Assembly: GCA_016708905.1 (NCBI GenBank)
Contig: JADJEV010000003.1
Coordinates: forward strand, 434,001-498,000
Length of the DNA stretch: 64,000 nucleotides
From: Candidatus Methylophosphatis roskildensis
GTDB lineage: Bacteria; Pseudomonadota; Gammaproteobacteria; Burkholderiales; Rhodocyclaceae
Reading direction: 5' to 3'
Part shown: piece after piece, positions 52,223 to 61,961 of the stretch
Layout: each line of letters begins with the position of its first letter
Numbering within the stretch: position 1 is the stretch's first letter
Notes under the pieces: generated by a model
Seen by the model: the letters and a program-made list of their open reading frames with translations, nothing else
Databases searched by the model: none
Told to the model about the DNA's origin: nothing
Position numbers and translations under genes: made by a program

Positions 52223-54835
52223 CTACGCCGGCACCTGCAGTTCCTTCAGCACTTCCTGCTCGATGCGGATGACGTTGTTGTTGCGCGCCAGCACGGCGCC
52301 GCTGATCAGGAAGTTGTCTTCGACACGATCGCCGAGGGTCGCGATCTTCGCGGTGTGCAGATTGATGCGGTGTTTCGCCAGAACGCGGGCGACGGAATAA
52401 AGCAGGCCCGGGCGGTCGGCGGCCGAAACGGACATCAGGTAGAGCTGACCGCGTTCATCGGGACGAATCAGCACCTCCGGTGTGATCGGAAAGTGCCTGG
52501 CCTGGCGCGACAGCCGGCCGCGAATCGGGGTTTCCGCCGGCGCGATCTGCCGCAGATGATCTTCGAGATCATGCTCGAGCAGCCCCACGACATCGCGGTA
52601 ATTCTGTTCGCCGCGCGGGTCGAGCAGGATGAAGCTGTCGAGCGCGTAGCCGTGCCGGGTGGTGTGGATCTTTGCATCGACGATCGAGAACCCGATTCGC
52701 GCGAAAAAGCCGCACAGGCGCATGAAGAGATCACGCTGATCCGGCGCATAGACCATCACCTGGAGGCCCTCGCCGAACGGATTGGGCCGCGCACGCACCA
52801 CGGGCTGCGCGCCGTGCGACCGGTAGTACAGCATGCGCGTATGCCAGGCGACTTCCTCGGCGTCGTGCCGCATGAAGTAGACCGTGTCGAGTTCGTCCCA
52901 CAGCTTGTCCTCGACCCCCGCCATCAGACCGTAATAACGGATCAGGCGACGAGTGCTTTCCTGGCGCTGCTCGACACCCAGTGCCTGGTGTGGCGTGGCG
53001 CCGCGCAGCAGGCGCCGGGTGGCGAAATACAGGTCTTCGAGCAACTTGCCCTTCCAGGCATTCCAGACCTTGGGGCTGGTTCCGCGAATGTCGGCGTGTG
53101 TGAGGATGTACAGAGCGGTCAGGCGGCGTTCATCCTGCACCAGCGCCGCGAAGTTGCCGATCACCTCGGAATCGGCGAGATCCTGCTTCTGGGCGACCGA
53201 CGACATGGTCAGGTGGTGCTCGACCAGCCAGCCCACCAGTGCCGTATCGTCGGCTGTGAGCCCGTGCTCGCGGCAGAAATCCTGCGCGTCCTTGCGCCCG
53301 AGTTTGGAGTGGTCGCCGCCGCGGCCCTTGGCGATATCGTGGAACAGGGCCGCAAGATAGATCAGCCAGTGCAGTTCGAAACCGATGATCAGCCGGGACA
53401 GCAACGGATACTCGTGCGCATGCTCCGCCACCGTGAAACGGCGCACGTTGCGCAGCACCTGAATGATGTGTTGATCGACGGTGTAGACGTGAAACAGGTC
53501 GTGTTGCATCTGGCCGACGATGCGGCCAAAACTGGGCAGATAGGCGCCGAGGATTCCCAACTGGTTCATCCGGCGGAATTCCTGCACCAGACCGCGTTTT
53601 TGCTTGAACATCTGCAGAAACATCGCGCGATTGGCCGGGTCGGCGCGAAAAGTCGGGCCGATGAGCCGCCGAGCGCGCCACAGGGCTCGCAGTGTGCGGG
53701 CAGTCATCCCCTTGAGTTCCGAGCGCTGCTGCATCAGCAGGAAGCTTTCGAGGATCGCCCGGGGTTCGCGTTTGAACAAGTCTTCGCTGGTGACATCCAG
53801 CAATTCGCGGGTCATCTGGAAGTGCGGATTGATCGAATAGACGGCCGGCTTTCCGGGCGTCGGGAATATCGTCGCGGCGAGGTTCTGCAGGATGATGGTG
53901 TTGAGCTGCGTGACCAGCTTGGCGTTCTGGTAGTAGCGCTGCATCAGCACTTCGGACGCGCGCTTGGTCGGGCTTGCGGCGAGTCCGAGTTCCCGCGCGA
54001 GTGACTCCTGATAGTCGAACAGCAGCCGGTCTTCGCGACGCCCGGTCAGCAGATGCAGCCCGATCCGGACTTGCCGCAGAAACCTTTCGGCGTGCCGCGC
54101 CTGGGCCGCTTCCGCCTCGGTCAATAACTGGGCGTAGGCGAGCCCCCGCCATTCGGCACCGATACCGGCGGCCTGCGCGATCCAGCCGATTACCTGAAGA
54201 TCGCGCAGGCCCCCCGGGCTTTCCTTGCAATTGGGTTCGAGGCTGTAGGGGGTGAGCTCGTACCTCGTATACCGCTGTTCCTGCTCCAGGTATTTTGCGT
54301 TGAAAAAAGTCTTCAGGTCGAGTTGCGCATGCATCGCCAGGCACAGCCTGGAGAATGCAGTATGGTCGCCGCCGATCAGGCGTGCCTCGAGGATACTGGT
54401 CTGGATCGTGATGTCGCGCGCCGACTCTGCCAGGCATTCGGGCAGGGTGCGGACGCTGTGGCCGATGTCCAGTCCGATGTCCCAGAAAGTGCCGACGAGA
54501 TCTTCGAGCCGCCGTTCCGTCTCCGGCGTGATCGATTCCGGCAGAAGAATCAGCAGGTCGACGTCGGACGCCGGGTACAGCTCTCCCCGCCCGTAACCGC
54601 CTACCGCTGCGAAGGCCAGTTCATCGGGCAGCGATGTTGCGCGCCACAGATCTGTCAGTACGCCGTCGACCAGGCGGCAGCGGCCGCTCAGCAATCGTCT
54701 TGGATTGGCCTTTGCGGCGTAGGCATCACGCAATGCGCCCATGCCATCCTGCAAGCGGGTCTTGAGGCGGGCGTGCAGTCCCGGCCGGGATTCCGTTGCG
54801 GGCGACGTCGCGGCTCTGGTCGCCGGCTTCTTCAT
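52223..54835 (-). CDS. glnD: Bifunctional [protein-PII] uridylyltransferase / uridylyl-removing enzyme
   Basis: 870 residues. The nucleotidyltransferase site VGGYGRGELYPASDVDLLIL has Asp91/Asp93; the HD domain (LAALFHDIAKGRGGDHS, VEHHLTMS) is central; two ACT domains end the protein (QVMVYAPDQRDLFMRLCGFF and YLMSVSAADRPGLLYSVARVL). It modifies PII proteins according to glutamine level and so controls nitrogen assimilation. It follows map after 10 bases and is probably in one operon with it. It is convergent with the propeller gene across 41 bases. Confidence 0.97.
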   Translation of the reverse strand: MKKPATRAATSPATESRPGLHARLKTRLQDGMGALRDAYAAKANPRRLLSGRCRLVDGVLTDLWRATSLPDELAFAAVGGYGRGELYPASDVDLLILLPESITPETERRLEDLVGTFWDIGLDIGHSVRTLPECLAESARDITIQTSILEARLIGGDHTAFSRLCLAMHAQLDLKTFFNAKYLEQEQRYTRYELTPYSLEPNCKESPGGLRDLQVIGWIAQAAGIGAEWRGLAYAQLLTEAEAAQARHAERFLRQVRIGLHLLTGRREDRLLFDYQESLARELGLAASPTKRASEVLMQRYYQNAKLVTQLNTIILQNLAATIFPTPGKPAVYSINPHFQMTRELLDVTSEDLFKREPRAILESFLLMQQRSELKGMTARTLRALWRARRLIGPTFRADPANRAMFLQMFKQKRGLVQEFRRMNQLGILGAYLPSFGRIVGQMQHDLFHVYTVDQHIIQVLRNVRRFTVAEHAHEYPLLSRLIIGFELHWLIYLAALFHDIAKGRGGDHSKLGRKDAQDFCREHGLTADDTALVGWLVEHHLTMSSVAQKQDLADSEVIGNFAALVQDERRLTALYILTHADIRGTSPKVWNAWKGKLLEDLYFATRRLLRGATPHQALGVEQRQESTRRLIRYYGLMAGVEDKLWDELDTVYFMRHDAEEVAWHTRMLYYRSHGAQPVVRARPNPFGEGLQVMVYAPDQRDLFMRLCGFFARIGFSIVDAKIHTTRHGYALDSFILLDPRGEQNYRDVVGLLEHDLEDHLRQIAPAETPIRGRLSRQARHFPITPEVLIRPDERGQLYLMSVSAADRPGLLYSVARVLAKHRINLHTAKIATLGDRVEDNFLISGAVLARNNNVIRIEQEVLKELQVPA

Positions 54836-54845
54836 GCTTGAGGAC

Positions 54846-55652
54846 TCAGGCTGTTGTGATCGACGGGGCCGCAGGCGAGCCGGCAGAAACGGTCAGCACC
54901 TCGTAGCCAGTTTCGGTGACCAGGACGGTGTGCTCCCATTGGGCCGAGAGGCTGCGATCCTTGGTGATGATGGTCCAGCCATCCGGGAGTTCGGAGATTG
55001 CGGCGCGGCCGGCGTTGATCATCGGTTCGATGGTGAAGGTCATGCCGGGTTCGAGCGTGATGCCAGTATCGGCGCGGCCATAGTGCAGCACTTGCGGTTC
55101 TTCATGGAACTTGCGTCCGATCCCATGCCCGCAAAACTCACGCACGATCGAAAAGCCGGCTGCCTCGGCGTGACGCTGGATTGCGTGGCCAATGTCGCCC
55201 AGGTGGCCGCCGGGACGGACCTGGGCGATTCCCAGCCACAGGCATTCGTAGGTCACCGCGCACAAGCGCTTGGCGAGAATCGACGCACCTTCGCCGACTA
55301 TGAACATCCGGCTGGTATCGCCGTGAAAGCCGCCCTTGATGACCGTGATGTCGAGATTGAGGATGTCGCCCTTCTTGAGCGGCCGGTCGCCGGGTATGCC
55401 GTGACAGACCTGATGATTGACCGAGGCGCAGACCGACTTCGGGTAGGGCCGGTAGCCGGGCGGAGCATAGTTGAGCGGTGCCGGAATCGTGCCCTGCACA
55501 TCGACCATGAACTCGTGGCACAAGCGGTCCAGTTCGGCCGTGGCGACGCCCGGTTTGACATGCGGGGTGATGAAATCGAGCACTTCGGATGCGAGTCTGC
55601 CTGCAACGCGCATGGCGTCGACTTCTTCGGGGGTTTTGACCGTTACGCTCAT
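54846..55652 (-). CDS. map: Methionine aminopeptidase type I
   Basis: 268 residues. Metal ligands are all visible: Asp in LNLDITV, Asp in GDTSRMF, His in CGHGIGRKFH, Glu in TIEPM and Glu in WEHTVLV. His in VNHQVCHGIP is also conserved. It removes the initiator methionine, acting after peptide deformylase. Divergent from rpsB, the common arrangement in proteobacteria. Confidence 0.97.
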   Translation of the reverse strand: MSVTVKTPEEVDAMRVAGRLASEVLDFITPHVKPGVATAELDRLCHEFMVDVQGTIPAPLNYAPPGYRPYPKSVCASVNHQVCHGIPGDRPLKKGDILNLDITVIKGGFHGDTSRMFIVGEGASILAKRLCAVTYECLWLGIAQVRPGGHLGDIGHAIQRHAEAAGFSIVREFCGHGIGRKFHEEPQVLHYGRADTGITLEPGMTFTIEPMINAGRAAISELPDGWTIITKDRSLSAQWEHTVLVTETGYEVLTVSAGSPAAPSITTA

Positions 55653-55770
55653 TGAAGGGCTTGGGGCAGCAAACTGGTGAGATTATCCGAAGCAGGCGAC
55701 CGGGGCAATTTTGCCCGGGTCGAAACGGGTGTTCATGGCGGGCTTCGACAGCTTTCGCAAGCCCCTGAAC

Positions 55771-55970
55771 TTGGGAGGATTTGCCCGAGCGTGCTATCAT
55801 CTGCCGATTGTTCGACCATGCACCATGCCCTTTCGATCAAGGCTCGGGTGCGGATCGCGCAAAATTCTCACGCTTGGAATCGATAAGGGTGCGTCGCGAG
55901 CCAGTCCTGAGGGGCTGCAGGTGGCGAACAGAGCCAGGCGGCGGATCAACCCTGTTCGGAGATTGGTTTT
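55771..55970 (+). promoter_or_regulatory. rpsB promoter and leader
   Basis: TTGGGA (55771-55776) and TATCAT (55795-55800) are 18 bases apart and would start a leader of about 165 bases before rpsB. Long leaders before rpsB are the usual target of feedback by S2 in other bacteria; whether this one folds that way was not tested. The rest of the 318-base map-rpsB gap (55653-55770) should contain the map promoter and shows no gene. GGAG precedes the rpsB ATG. Confidence 0.5.
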
Positions 55971-56726
55971 ATGACCACGATGCGTCAAATGCTCGAGGCC
56001 GGCGTTCATTTCGGCCACCAGACACGTTTCTGGAACCCGAAGATGGAGCAATACATCTTCGGCCATCGCAACAAGATCCACATCATCAACCTCGAGAAGA
56101 CCCTGGTCAAATACCAGGAGGCGATGGGATTCGTGCGCAAAATGGCGTCCAACAAGGGCACCATCCTGTTTGTCGGTACCAAGCGTCAGGCGCGCGAGAT
56201 CGTTGCCGAAGAGGCGCAGCGCGCCGGGGCGCCGTATGTCGATGAGCGGTGGTTGGGCGGCATGCTGACCAACTTCAAGACCGTCAAGGGCTCGATCAAG
56301 CGCCTGAAGGAACTGGAGCAGATGTCGGAGGACGGCTCGCTCGAGAAGATGTCGAAAAAGGAAGCGCTGATGCTCCAGCGGGAACTCGACAAGTTGCACA
56401 AGAGCCTCGGCGGCATCAAGGACATGAGCGGCCTGCCGGACGCGCTCTTCGTGATCGATGTCGGCTACCACAAGATTGCGATCACAGAGGCCAGAAAGCT
56501 CGGCATTCCGTTGGTCGCCGTTGTGGATACCAATCACAATCCGGACGGCGTCGATTACGTCATCCCAGGCAACGATGATTCCAGCCGGGCGATCCGCCTC
56601 TATGCGCGCGGTATTGCCGACGCGATTCTCGAAGGCCGCAGCCAGACGGTGTCCGACCTGGTTGCAGCCGTGTCCGACGATTTCGTCGAAGTCGAGGACG
56701 AGGGCGGGGAAGCCTCGGCGGTTTGA
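55971..56726 (+). CDS. rpsB: 30S ribosomal protein S2
   Basis: 251 residues, full family length. The N-terminus TMRQMLEAGVHFGHQTRFWNPKM is the S2 signature, followed by GTKRQAREIVAEEA and LPDALFVIDVGYHKIAITEA. It sits on the 30S subunit back and recruits S1. First gene of the rpsB-tsf-pyrH-frr run. Confidence 0.99.
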   Translation: MTTMRQMLEAGVHFGHQTRFWNPKMEQYIFGHRNKIHIINLEKTLVKYQEAMGFVRKMASNKGTILFVGTKRQAREIVAEEAQRAGAPYVDERWLGGMLTNFKTVKGSIKRLKELEQMSEDGSLEKMSKKEALMLQRELDKLHKSLGGIKDMSGLPDALFVIDVGYHKIAITEARKLGIPLVAVVDTNHNPDGVDYVIPGNDDSSRAIRLYARGIADAILEGRSQTVSDLVAAVSDDFVEVEDEGGEASAV

Positions 56727-56732
56727 GTTTTT

Positions 56733-56766
56733 CTGCCCGGGGAATGCATGGCGCATCCGCGGGCAG
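56733..56766 (+). terminator. Possible attenuator hairpin between rpsB and tsf
   Basis: CTGCCCG (56733-56739) pairs perfectly with CGGGCAG (56760-56766), with a further short pairing of ATGC and GCAT inside the loop. No T-run follows, so it would be at most a partial terminator or an mRNA-stability hairpin. It occupies the 108-base rpsB-tsf gap, where reduced read-through is common in other bacteria. Confidence 0.4.
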
Positions 56767-56834
56767 CGAGGATTTCGGAGCGGACTCCGGCAGGCGCGGA
56801 CTTCGCATCAGCGACACAGGATTCAGGAGTGAAC

Positions 56835-57725
56835 ATGGCGGAAATCACCGCATCGATGGTCAAGGAACTGCGCGAAAAGACCGATGCGCCGATGATGGAA
56901 TGCAAGAAGGCGCTGACCGAAGCCGCCGGCGATCTGCTCAAGGCCGAGGAGATTCTGCGCGTCAAGCTGGGCAACAAGGCTGCCAAGGCTTCCGCGCGCA
57001 TCGCAGCGGAGGGCGTGGTTGCAACCTGGATGGCAGTCGATGGCAAGCTCGGTGCGATGATCGAGGTCAATTGCGAAACCGACTTCGTCGCCAAGAATGA
57101 CGACTTTCTGGCGCTGTCGGCGAAGCTGGCCGAACTGGTCGCGGCCAATGACCCCGCCGACGTGGCCGCGCTCTCGGCCCTGACGATGGACGGCAGGACG
57201 GTCGAGGAAGTGCGTACCGCGCTGGTCGGCAAGATCGGCGAGAACATGTCGATTCGTCGCTTCGCGCGTCTGCCGGCCAAGGGCAAGCTGCAGCAGTACA
57301 TACACGGTGGTGCGAGAATCGGCGTGGTCGTGGACCTCGAAGGTGGCGACGATCAGTTGGGCAAGGATCTGGCGATGCACATCGCGGCGACCAAGCCCAG
57401 GGCACTCGACGCCAGCGGCGTCGCCGCCGCCTTGCTCGAGACAGAGCGCCGCATCGCGATGGAGAAGGCGCGCGAGGCGGGCAAGCCGGAAGCGATGCTG
57501 GAAAAGATCGCCGAAGGCACCGTACAGAAATACCTGAAGGAAGTGACGCTGCTCGGCCAGCCTTTCGTCAAGGACGACAAGCTGACGATCGAGCAACTGC
57601 TCAAGTCCAAGGGTGCGAAGGTGGCCGGCTTCACGCTCTATGTCGTGGGTGAGGGCATCGAGAAGAAGTCGAACGACTTTGCGGCAGAAGTCGCAGCGCA
57701 AGCGGCGGCGGCCAAGAAAGTCTAA
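56835..57725 (+). CDS. tsf: Translation elongation factor Ts
   Basis: 296 residues from the ATG at 56835; longer in-frame starts lie in the leader and are not preferred. The N-terminal UBA-like helix with MVKELREKTDAPMMECKKAL and the core segment EVNCETDFVAKNDDF are diagnostic. It recycles EF-Tu from the GDP form. The coiled-coil insertion of proteobacterial EF-Ts is present. Confidence 0.98.
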   Translation: MAEITASMVKELREKTDAPMMECKKALTEAAGDLLKAEEILRVKLGNKAAKASARIAAEGVVATWMAVDGKLGAMIEVNCETDFVAKNDDFLALSAKLAELVAANDPADVAALSALTMDGRTVEEVRTALVGKIGENMSIRRFARLPAKGKLQQYIHGGARIGVVVDLEGGDDQLGKDLAMHIAATKPRALDASGVAAALLETERRIAMEKAREAGKPEAMLEKIAEGTVQKYLKEVTLLGQPFVKDDKLTIEQLLKSKGAKVAGFTLYVVGEGIEKKSNDFAAEVAAQAAAAKKV

Positions 57726-57746
57726 CCAGCGACTATTCTCCAGTGC

Positions 57747-58463
57747 ATGCCTGAAGCCGCCTACAAGCGCATCCTGCTCAAACTCTCGGGCGAAGCCCTC
57801 ATGGGCGACGATGCCTATGGCATCAACCGTGAGACGGTCGGACGCATCGTCGGCGAGATCGGCGAAGTATCGAGCCTCGGCGTGGAGATCGGCGTCGTCA
57901 TCGGGGGCGGTAACATCTTTCGTGGCGCCGCGCTCGGTGCCGAGGGAATGGACCGCGCAACCGCCGACTACATGGGCATGCTCGCCACGGTCATGAACGC
58001 TCTCGCCCTGCAGGACGCGATGCGCAAGGCCGGGCTGAATGTCCGCGTGCAATCGGCGATCAACATCGAACCGGTGGTCGAGCCCTACATTCGCGGCAAG
58101 GCGATTCGCTACCTGGAAGAAGGGCGGATCGTGGTTTTTGCCGCCGGCACGGGCAATCCCTTTTTTACCACCGATACAGCCGCGGCTCTGCGCGGCCGCG
58201 AGATCGAAGCCGAGATCGTTCTGAAGGCAACCAAGGTCGACGGCGTCTATTCGGCAGACCCGAAGAAGGATCCGGGTGCAACGCGTTTCGCCCGCCTGCG
58301 TTTCGACGAGGCGATCTCGCGCGATCTCAAGGTCATGGACGCGACGGCGCTCGCGCTCTGTCGCGAGCAGCGTCTGCCGATCAATGTTTTCAGCATTTTG
58401 AAGCCGGGTGCTCTCAGGCGCGTCGTTGTCGGCGAGGACGAGGGCACGCTGGTGCATGTCTAG
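57747..58463 (+). CDS. pyrH: Uridylate kinase
   Basis: 238 residues. Motifs of the hexameric bacterial UMP kinase: ILLKLSGEALMGD at the N-terminus, IGVVIGGGNIFRG, and the nucleotide site GTGNPFFTTDTAAALR. It makes UDP for nucleic acids and nucleotide sugars. It follows tsf after 21 bases. Confidence 0.98.
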   Translation: MPEAAYKRILLKLSGEALMGDDAYGINRETVGRIVGEIGEVSSLGVEIGVVIGGGNIFRGAALGAEGMDRATADYMGMLATVMNALALQDAMRKAGLNVRVQSAINIEPVVEPYIRGKAIRYLEEGRIVVFAAGTGNPFFTTDTAAALRGREIEAEIVLKATKVDGVYSADPKKDPGATRFARLRFDEAISRDLKVMDATALALCREQRLPINVFSILKPGALRRVVVGEDEGTLVHV

Positions 58464-58489
58464 TACGTCTGATATCAGGGGATTCGACG

Positions 58490-59047
58490 ATGATCAGCGA
58501 GCTGCGCAAGAGTACCGAAGACAGGATGAAGAAGTCCCTCGATTCTCTCAAGAGCGACCTGCAGAAGATCAGAACGGGCCGGGCCCACACGGGTCTGCTG
58601 GATCACATTCAGGTCGACTATTACGGTTCGATTGTGCCGCTGTCCCAGGTTGCCAACGTGACGCTGATCGATTCGCGCACCATCGGCGTTCAGCCCTGGG
58701 AAAAGAAGATGATTCCGGTGGTCGAAAAGTCGATCCGAGACGCGGATCTCGGTTTGAACCCCGCGACCAGCGGCGAGGTCGTCCGGGTACCGATGCCGGC
58801 CCTGACCGAGGAGCGGCGCAAGGAATTGATCAAGGTGGTCCGCCACGAAGGCGAAAGCGCCAAGGTCGCCGTGCGCAATCTGAGGCGTGATGCCAATAGC
58901 GCACTCAAGGACGCGGTCAAGGCCAAGACGATCTCCGAGGACGACGAACGCCGCGCCGAGGACGACGTGCAGAAGCTGACCGATCACTACGTGGCCGATA
59001 TCGACAAGATGCTGGCTACCAAGGAAGCCGAGCTACTGCAAGTCTGA
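58490..59047 (+). CDS. frr: Ribosome recycling factor
   Basis: 185 residues, the exact family length. The sequence is a typical RRF: DLQKIRTGRAHTGLLDHIQV, PLSQVANVTLIDSRTIGVQPW, LTEERRKELIKVVRHEGE. With EF-G it splits post-termination ribosomes. It follows pyrH after 26 bases. Confidence 0.98.
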   Translation: MISELRKSTEDRMKKSLDSLKSDLQKIRTGRAHTGLLDHIQVDYYGSIVPLSQVANVTLIDSRTIGVQPWEKKMIPVVEKSIRDADLGLNPATSGEVVRVPMPALTEERRKELIKVVRHEGESAKVAVRNLRRDANSALKDAVKAKTISEDDERRAEDDVQKLTDHYVADIDKMLATKEAELLQV

Positions 59048-59115
59048 AGCGGTGAACGACCGACGGCATTTGAGATCCGCTTCTCCCTTCGCAGACCGCC
59101 GACGAGGTTCATGCC

Positions 59116-59919
59116 ATGTCTGAAAGGCGGTTTGCCAGTTCCACGCGAGAGGTGCTGGACAGTGCGACGGTCCCGCGCCATATCGCCATCATCATGGATG
59201 GCAATGGGCGCTGGGCGCGCAAGCGGCTGTTGCCGCGCGTGGCGGGGCACAAGCGCGGGGTTGACGCCGTGCGGGCGACGATTCGCGCATGCATCGAGAG
59301 CGGGGTGCGCTATCTGACCCTATTCGCATTCAGTTCCGAAAACTGGCGTCGCCCCCAGGACGAAGTCTCGTTTCTCATGCAGTTGTTCGTGCGCGCGCTC
59401 GAGGAAGAGGTAGCCAAACTGCACGAGAACGGCATTCGCTTCCGTGTCATCGGCGAACTCTCCCGATTCGATCCCGGTCTGGTCGACCTGATAATTCGCG
59501 CCGAATCGATGACCGCCGACAATGACCGCCTGACCCTGACTGTCGCAGCCAATTACGGCGGACGCTGGGACATCCTGCAGGCCCTGCAGCGCATGATTGC
59601 GGAGAATCCGGAAAAGATCGGCGGCTTCGCCGAAGACGATCTTGCGCCCTATCTGGCCATGAACTTCGCGCCGGAGCCGGACCTGTTCATACGTACCGGC
59701 GGAGAGCAACGCATCAGCAATTTCCTGCTATGGCAGCTCGCCTATACCGAGTTGTACTTCACCGAACTGCTGTGGCCGGAATTCGACGGCGCTGCGCTCG
59801 ATCAGGCGATCGAATCCTATCGTCGGCGCGAGCGGCGATTTGGGCGCACCAGCGAACAGCTCGCCACCGGTTCGCAATCCGAAGCGGCTTCCGTCGGATC
59901 CAGCTCGCAAAATGCTTAG
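59116..59919 (+). CDS. uppS: Undecaprenyl diphosphate synthase
   Basis: 267 residues. The cis-prenyltransferase signature HIAIIMDGNGRWA with the catalytic Asp is near residue 22-34; FAFSSENWRRP and RTGGEQRISNFLLWQLAYTE follow. It makes the C55 lipid carrier used for peptidoglycan and for the surface glycan of the left-hand operon. The Ser/Gln-rich tail beyond about residue 245 is not conserved. The stop overlaps the cdsA start by 8 bases. Confidence 0.97.
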   Translation: MSERRFASSTREVLDSATVPRHIAIIMDGNGRWARKRLLPRVAGHKRGVDAVRATIRACIESGVRYLTLFAFSSENWRRPQDEVSFLMQLFVRALEEEVAKLHENGIRFRVIGELSRFDPGLVDLIIRAESMTADNDRLTLTVAANYGGRWDILQALQRMIAENPEKIGGFAEDDLAPYLAMNFAPEPDLFIRTGGEQRISNFLLWQLAYTELYFTELLWPEFDGAALDQAIESYRRRERRFGRTSEQLATGSQSEAASVGSSSQNA

Positions 59920-60754
59920 GCAGCGGGTCGCTACCGCGCTCGTTCTGGTCAGTGCCCTTCTGTCTGCGATCTTTCTGTTGCCGCAGAACGCCTGGCTATT
60001 GTTTGTCGGCGTGCTGGTAGTGGTTGCGACAACCGAGTGGAGTGGCCTGATCGGCCTGCTCGGCGTTGCCCGACTGATCTATTGTGCCGTCACTGCGGGG
60101 TTTTTTCTCGCCGCCTGCCTGGCCGGCGGCCTTGCCGGGACATCCGCCGAGGCCTCCCCTCAAGTGCTGCTCTTCGTGTTCGGCATCGGCGCCGGCTTCT
60201 GGCTTGCAGTGGCACCGCTGTGGCTGTCGGGCAAGTGGCCATTGCGTGCCGGTGGTGTCGGGGTCGTCGTCGGGTGGCTGGTGGTGATCCCGGCCGGACT
60301 TGCGCTGGTGCACTTGCGCGCAGTCGATCCGCTCGTTTTGCTCGCGGCGATGGCGGTAGTCTGGGTTGCCGACATTGCGGCGTATTTCGTCGGCCGGACG
60401 ATCGGTCGCCGCAAGCTCGCGCCGGGTATCAGCCCGGGCAAAAGCTGGGAGGGGGCGTTGGGCGCGGTTGTGTTCGTGGTCGTCTATGGCTTCGTCGTGA
60501 CATATGGTTGGCCCCAGCTCGGCCTGCCCAGTCCGTCCGGCGTCTCGGGGGTACTGGGGTTCGCCGCCGGACTGGTGCTGATCACGGCGGTAAGCATCGT
60601 CGGGGATCTGTTCGAATCGCTCGCGAAGCGCCAGGCGGGTGTCAAGGACAGCGGAAACATTCTTCCCGGACACGGCGGCATACTCGACCGGATCGACAGC
60701 CTCACGTCCACGTTGCCGCTGGTGTCGCTTGCACTGATGCTGACGAAATCATGA
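59912..60754 (+). CDS. cdsA: Phosphatidate cytidylyltransferase
   Basis: 280 residues from the ATG at 59912; the longer frame from 59840 lies within uppS. About eight membrane segments, and the C-terminal signature SIVGDLFESLAKRQAGVKDSG followed by LPGHGGILDRIDS. It forms CDP-diacylglycerol in the inner membrane for phospholipid synthesis. The stop overlaps the dxr start as ATGA. Confidence 0.96.
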   Translation: MLRQRVATALVLVSALLSAIFLLPQNAWLLFVGVLVVVATTEWSGLIGLLGVARLIYCAVTAGFFLAACLAGGLAGTSAEASPQVLLFVFGIGAGFWLAVAPLWLSGKWPLRAGGVGVVVGWLVVIPAGLALVHLRAVDPLVLLAAMAVVWVADIAAYFVGRTIGRRKLAPGISPGKSWEGALGAVVFVVVYGFVVTYGWPQLGLPSPSGVSGVLGFAAGLVLITAVSIVGDLFESLAKRQAGVKDSGNILPGHGGILDRIDSLTSTLPLVSLALMLTKS

Positions 60755-61959
60755 ATGCGGCTCGCCAGCGCCAACGGATCACGGTGCTCGGCGCCACCGG
60801 GTCGATCGGAATGAGCACGCTCGACGTGGTTGCCCGTCATCGAGATCGCTTCGAAGTATTTGCGATGTCCGGCCATCGCCAGCTCGATCGTCTGCTCGAA
60901 CTGTGTATCCGGTTCGCGCCCCAGATCGCCGTGACGGCCGACGCCGCGGGCGCCACCCGCTTGCGGGCGGATCTGCGGGCGGCCGGCTGCGCAACCGAAG
61001 TTCTGAGCGGGCCGCAGGCACTGATCGACATAGCGAATCACGCGGAGGTCGATTGCGTCATGGCCGCGATCGTCGGGGCGGCCGGTCTGCAACCGACACT
61101 CGCTGCCGCCGCCGCCGGCAAGCGCCTGCTGCTTGCCAACAAGGAGGCGCTGGTGATGGCCGGCGAGCTGTTCATGGCAGAGGTGCGCCGAGGCGGGGCC
61201 TTGCTGCTGCCGATCGACAGCGAGCACAATGCCGTGTTCCAGTCGCTGCCGCACGGCTATTCGGGTGACATCGCGCGATCGGGTGTCCGCCGGATCATCC
61301 TGACGGCATCGGGTGGTCCGTTTCGCCAGATGCCACTCGGGGAGCTCGCCCGCGTCACGCCGGAGCAGGCCTGTGCCCATCCCAACTGGGTGATGGGGCG
61401 AAAGATCTCGGTCGACTCCGCCACCATGATGAACAAGGGCCTCGAAGTGATCGAGGCGCATTGGCTGTTCAACGTGGCGGCAGAACAGGTCGAGGTGGTG
61501 ATCCACCCGCAGAGCGTCATTCATTCATTGGTCGACTACGTCGACGGATCGGTGCTGGCGCAACTTGGCAATCCGGACATGCGAACACCGATCGCTCATG
61601 CGCTGGCGTGGCCGGAGCGTCTCGATGCAGGGGTGCGTTCATTGGATCTGTTCGAGGTTGCGCAGTTGAGCTTCGAGCGGCCTGATTCCTTGCGTTTTCC
61701 CTGCCTGGAGCTCGCCTATCGCGCATTGCGAGCGGGCGGCACGGCGTCCACGGTGTTGAATGCCGCTAACGAGGAAGCCGTGTCGGCGTTTCTCGATCGG
61801 CGGCTGGGCTTCACCCGAATAGCCGACGTGATTTCGGCATCCCTGGACACCATCGCGAGCACAGCAGCGCGGACGCTCGGCGATGTGCTCGAAGCGGATG
61901 CCCGGGCGAGGTCGGTCTCGCGTTCGCTTATATCGCGCTGGATGGAGGAAATGGTTTGA
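60751..61959 (+). CDS. dxr: 1-deoxy-D-xylulose 5-phosphate reductoisomerase
   Basis: 402 residues from the ATG at 60751. The open frame starts far upstream in cdsA, but the domain begins at RQRITVLGATGSIGMSTLDV, the NADPH-binding motif. Active-site segments LLPIDSEHNAVFQSL, ILTASGGPFR and KISVDSATMMNKGLEVIEAHWLF are complete. It is the second step of the non-mevalonate isoprenoid pathway and feeds UppS. Confidence 0.97.
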   Translation: MNAARQRQRITVLGATGSIGMSTLDVVARHRDRFEVFAMSGHRQLDRLLELCIRFAPQIAVTADAAGATRLRADLRAAGCATEVLSGPQALIDIANHAEVDCVMAAIVGAAGLQPTLAAAAAGKRLLLANKEALVMAGELFMAEVRRGGALLLPIDSEHNAVFQSLPHGYSGDIARSGVRRIILTASGGPFRQMPLGELARVTPEQACAHPNWVMGRKISVDSATMMNKGLEVIEAHWLFNVAAEQVEVVIHPQSVIHSLVDYVDGSVLAQLGNPDMRTPIAHALAWPERLDAGVRSLDLFEVAQLSFERPDSLRFPCLELAYRALRAGGTASTVLNAANEEAVSAFLDRRLGFTRIADVISASLDTIASTAARTLGDVLEADARARSVSRSLISRWMEEMV

Positions 61960-61961
61960 AC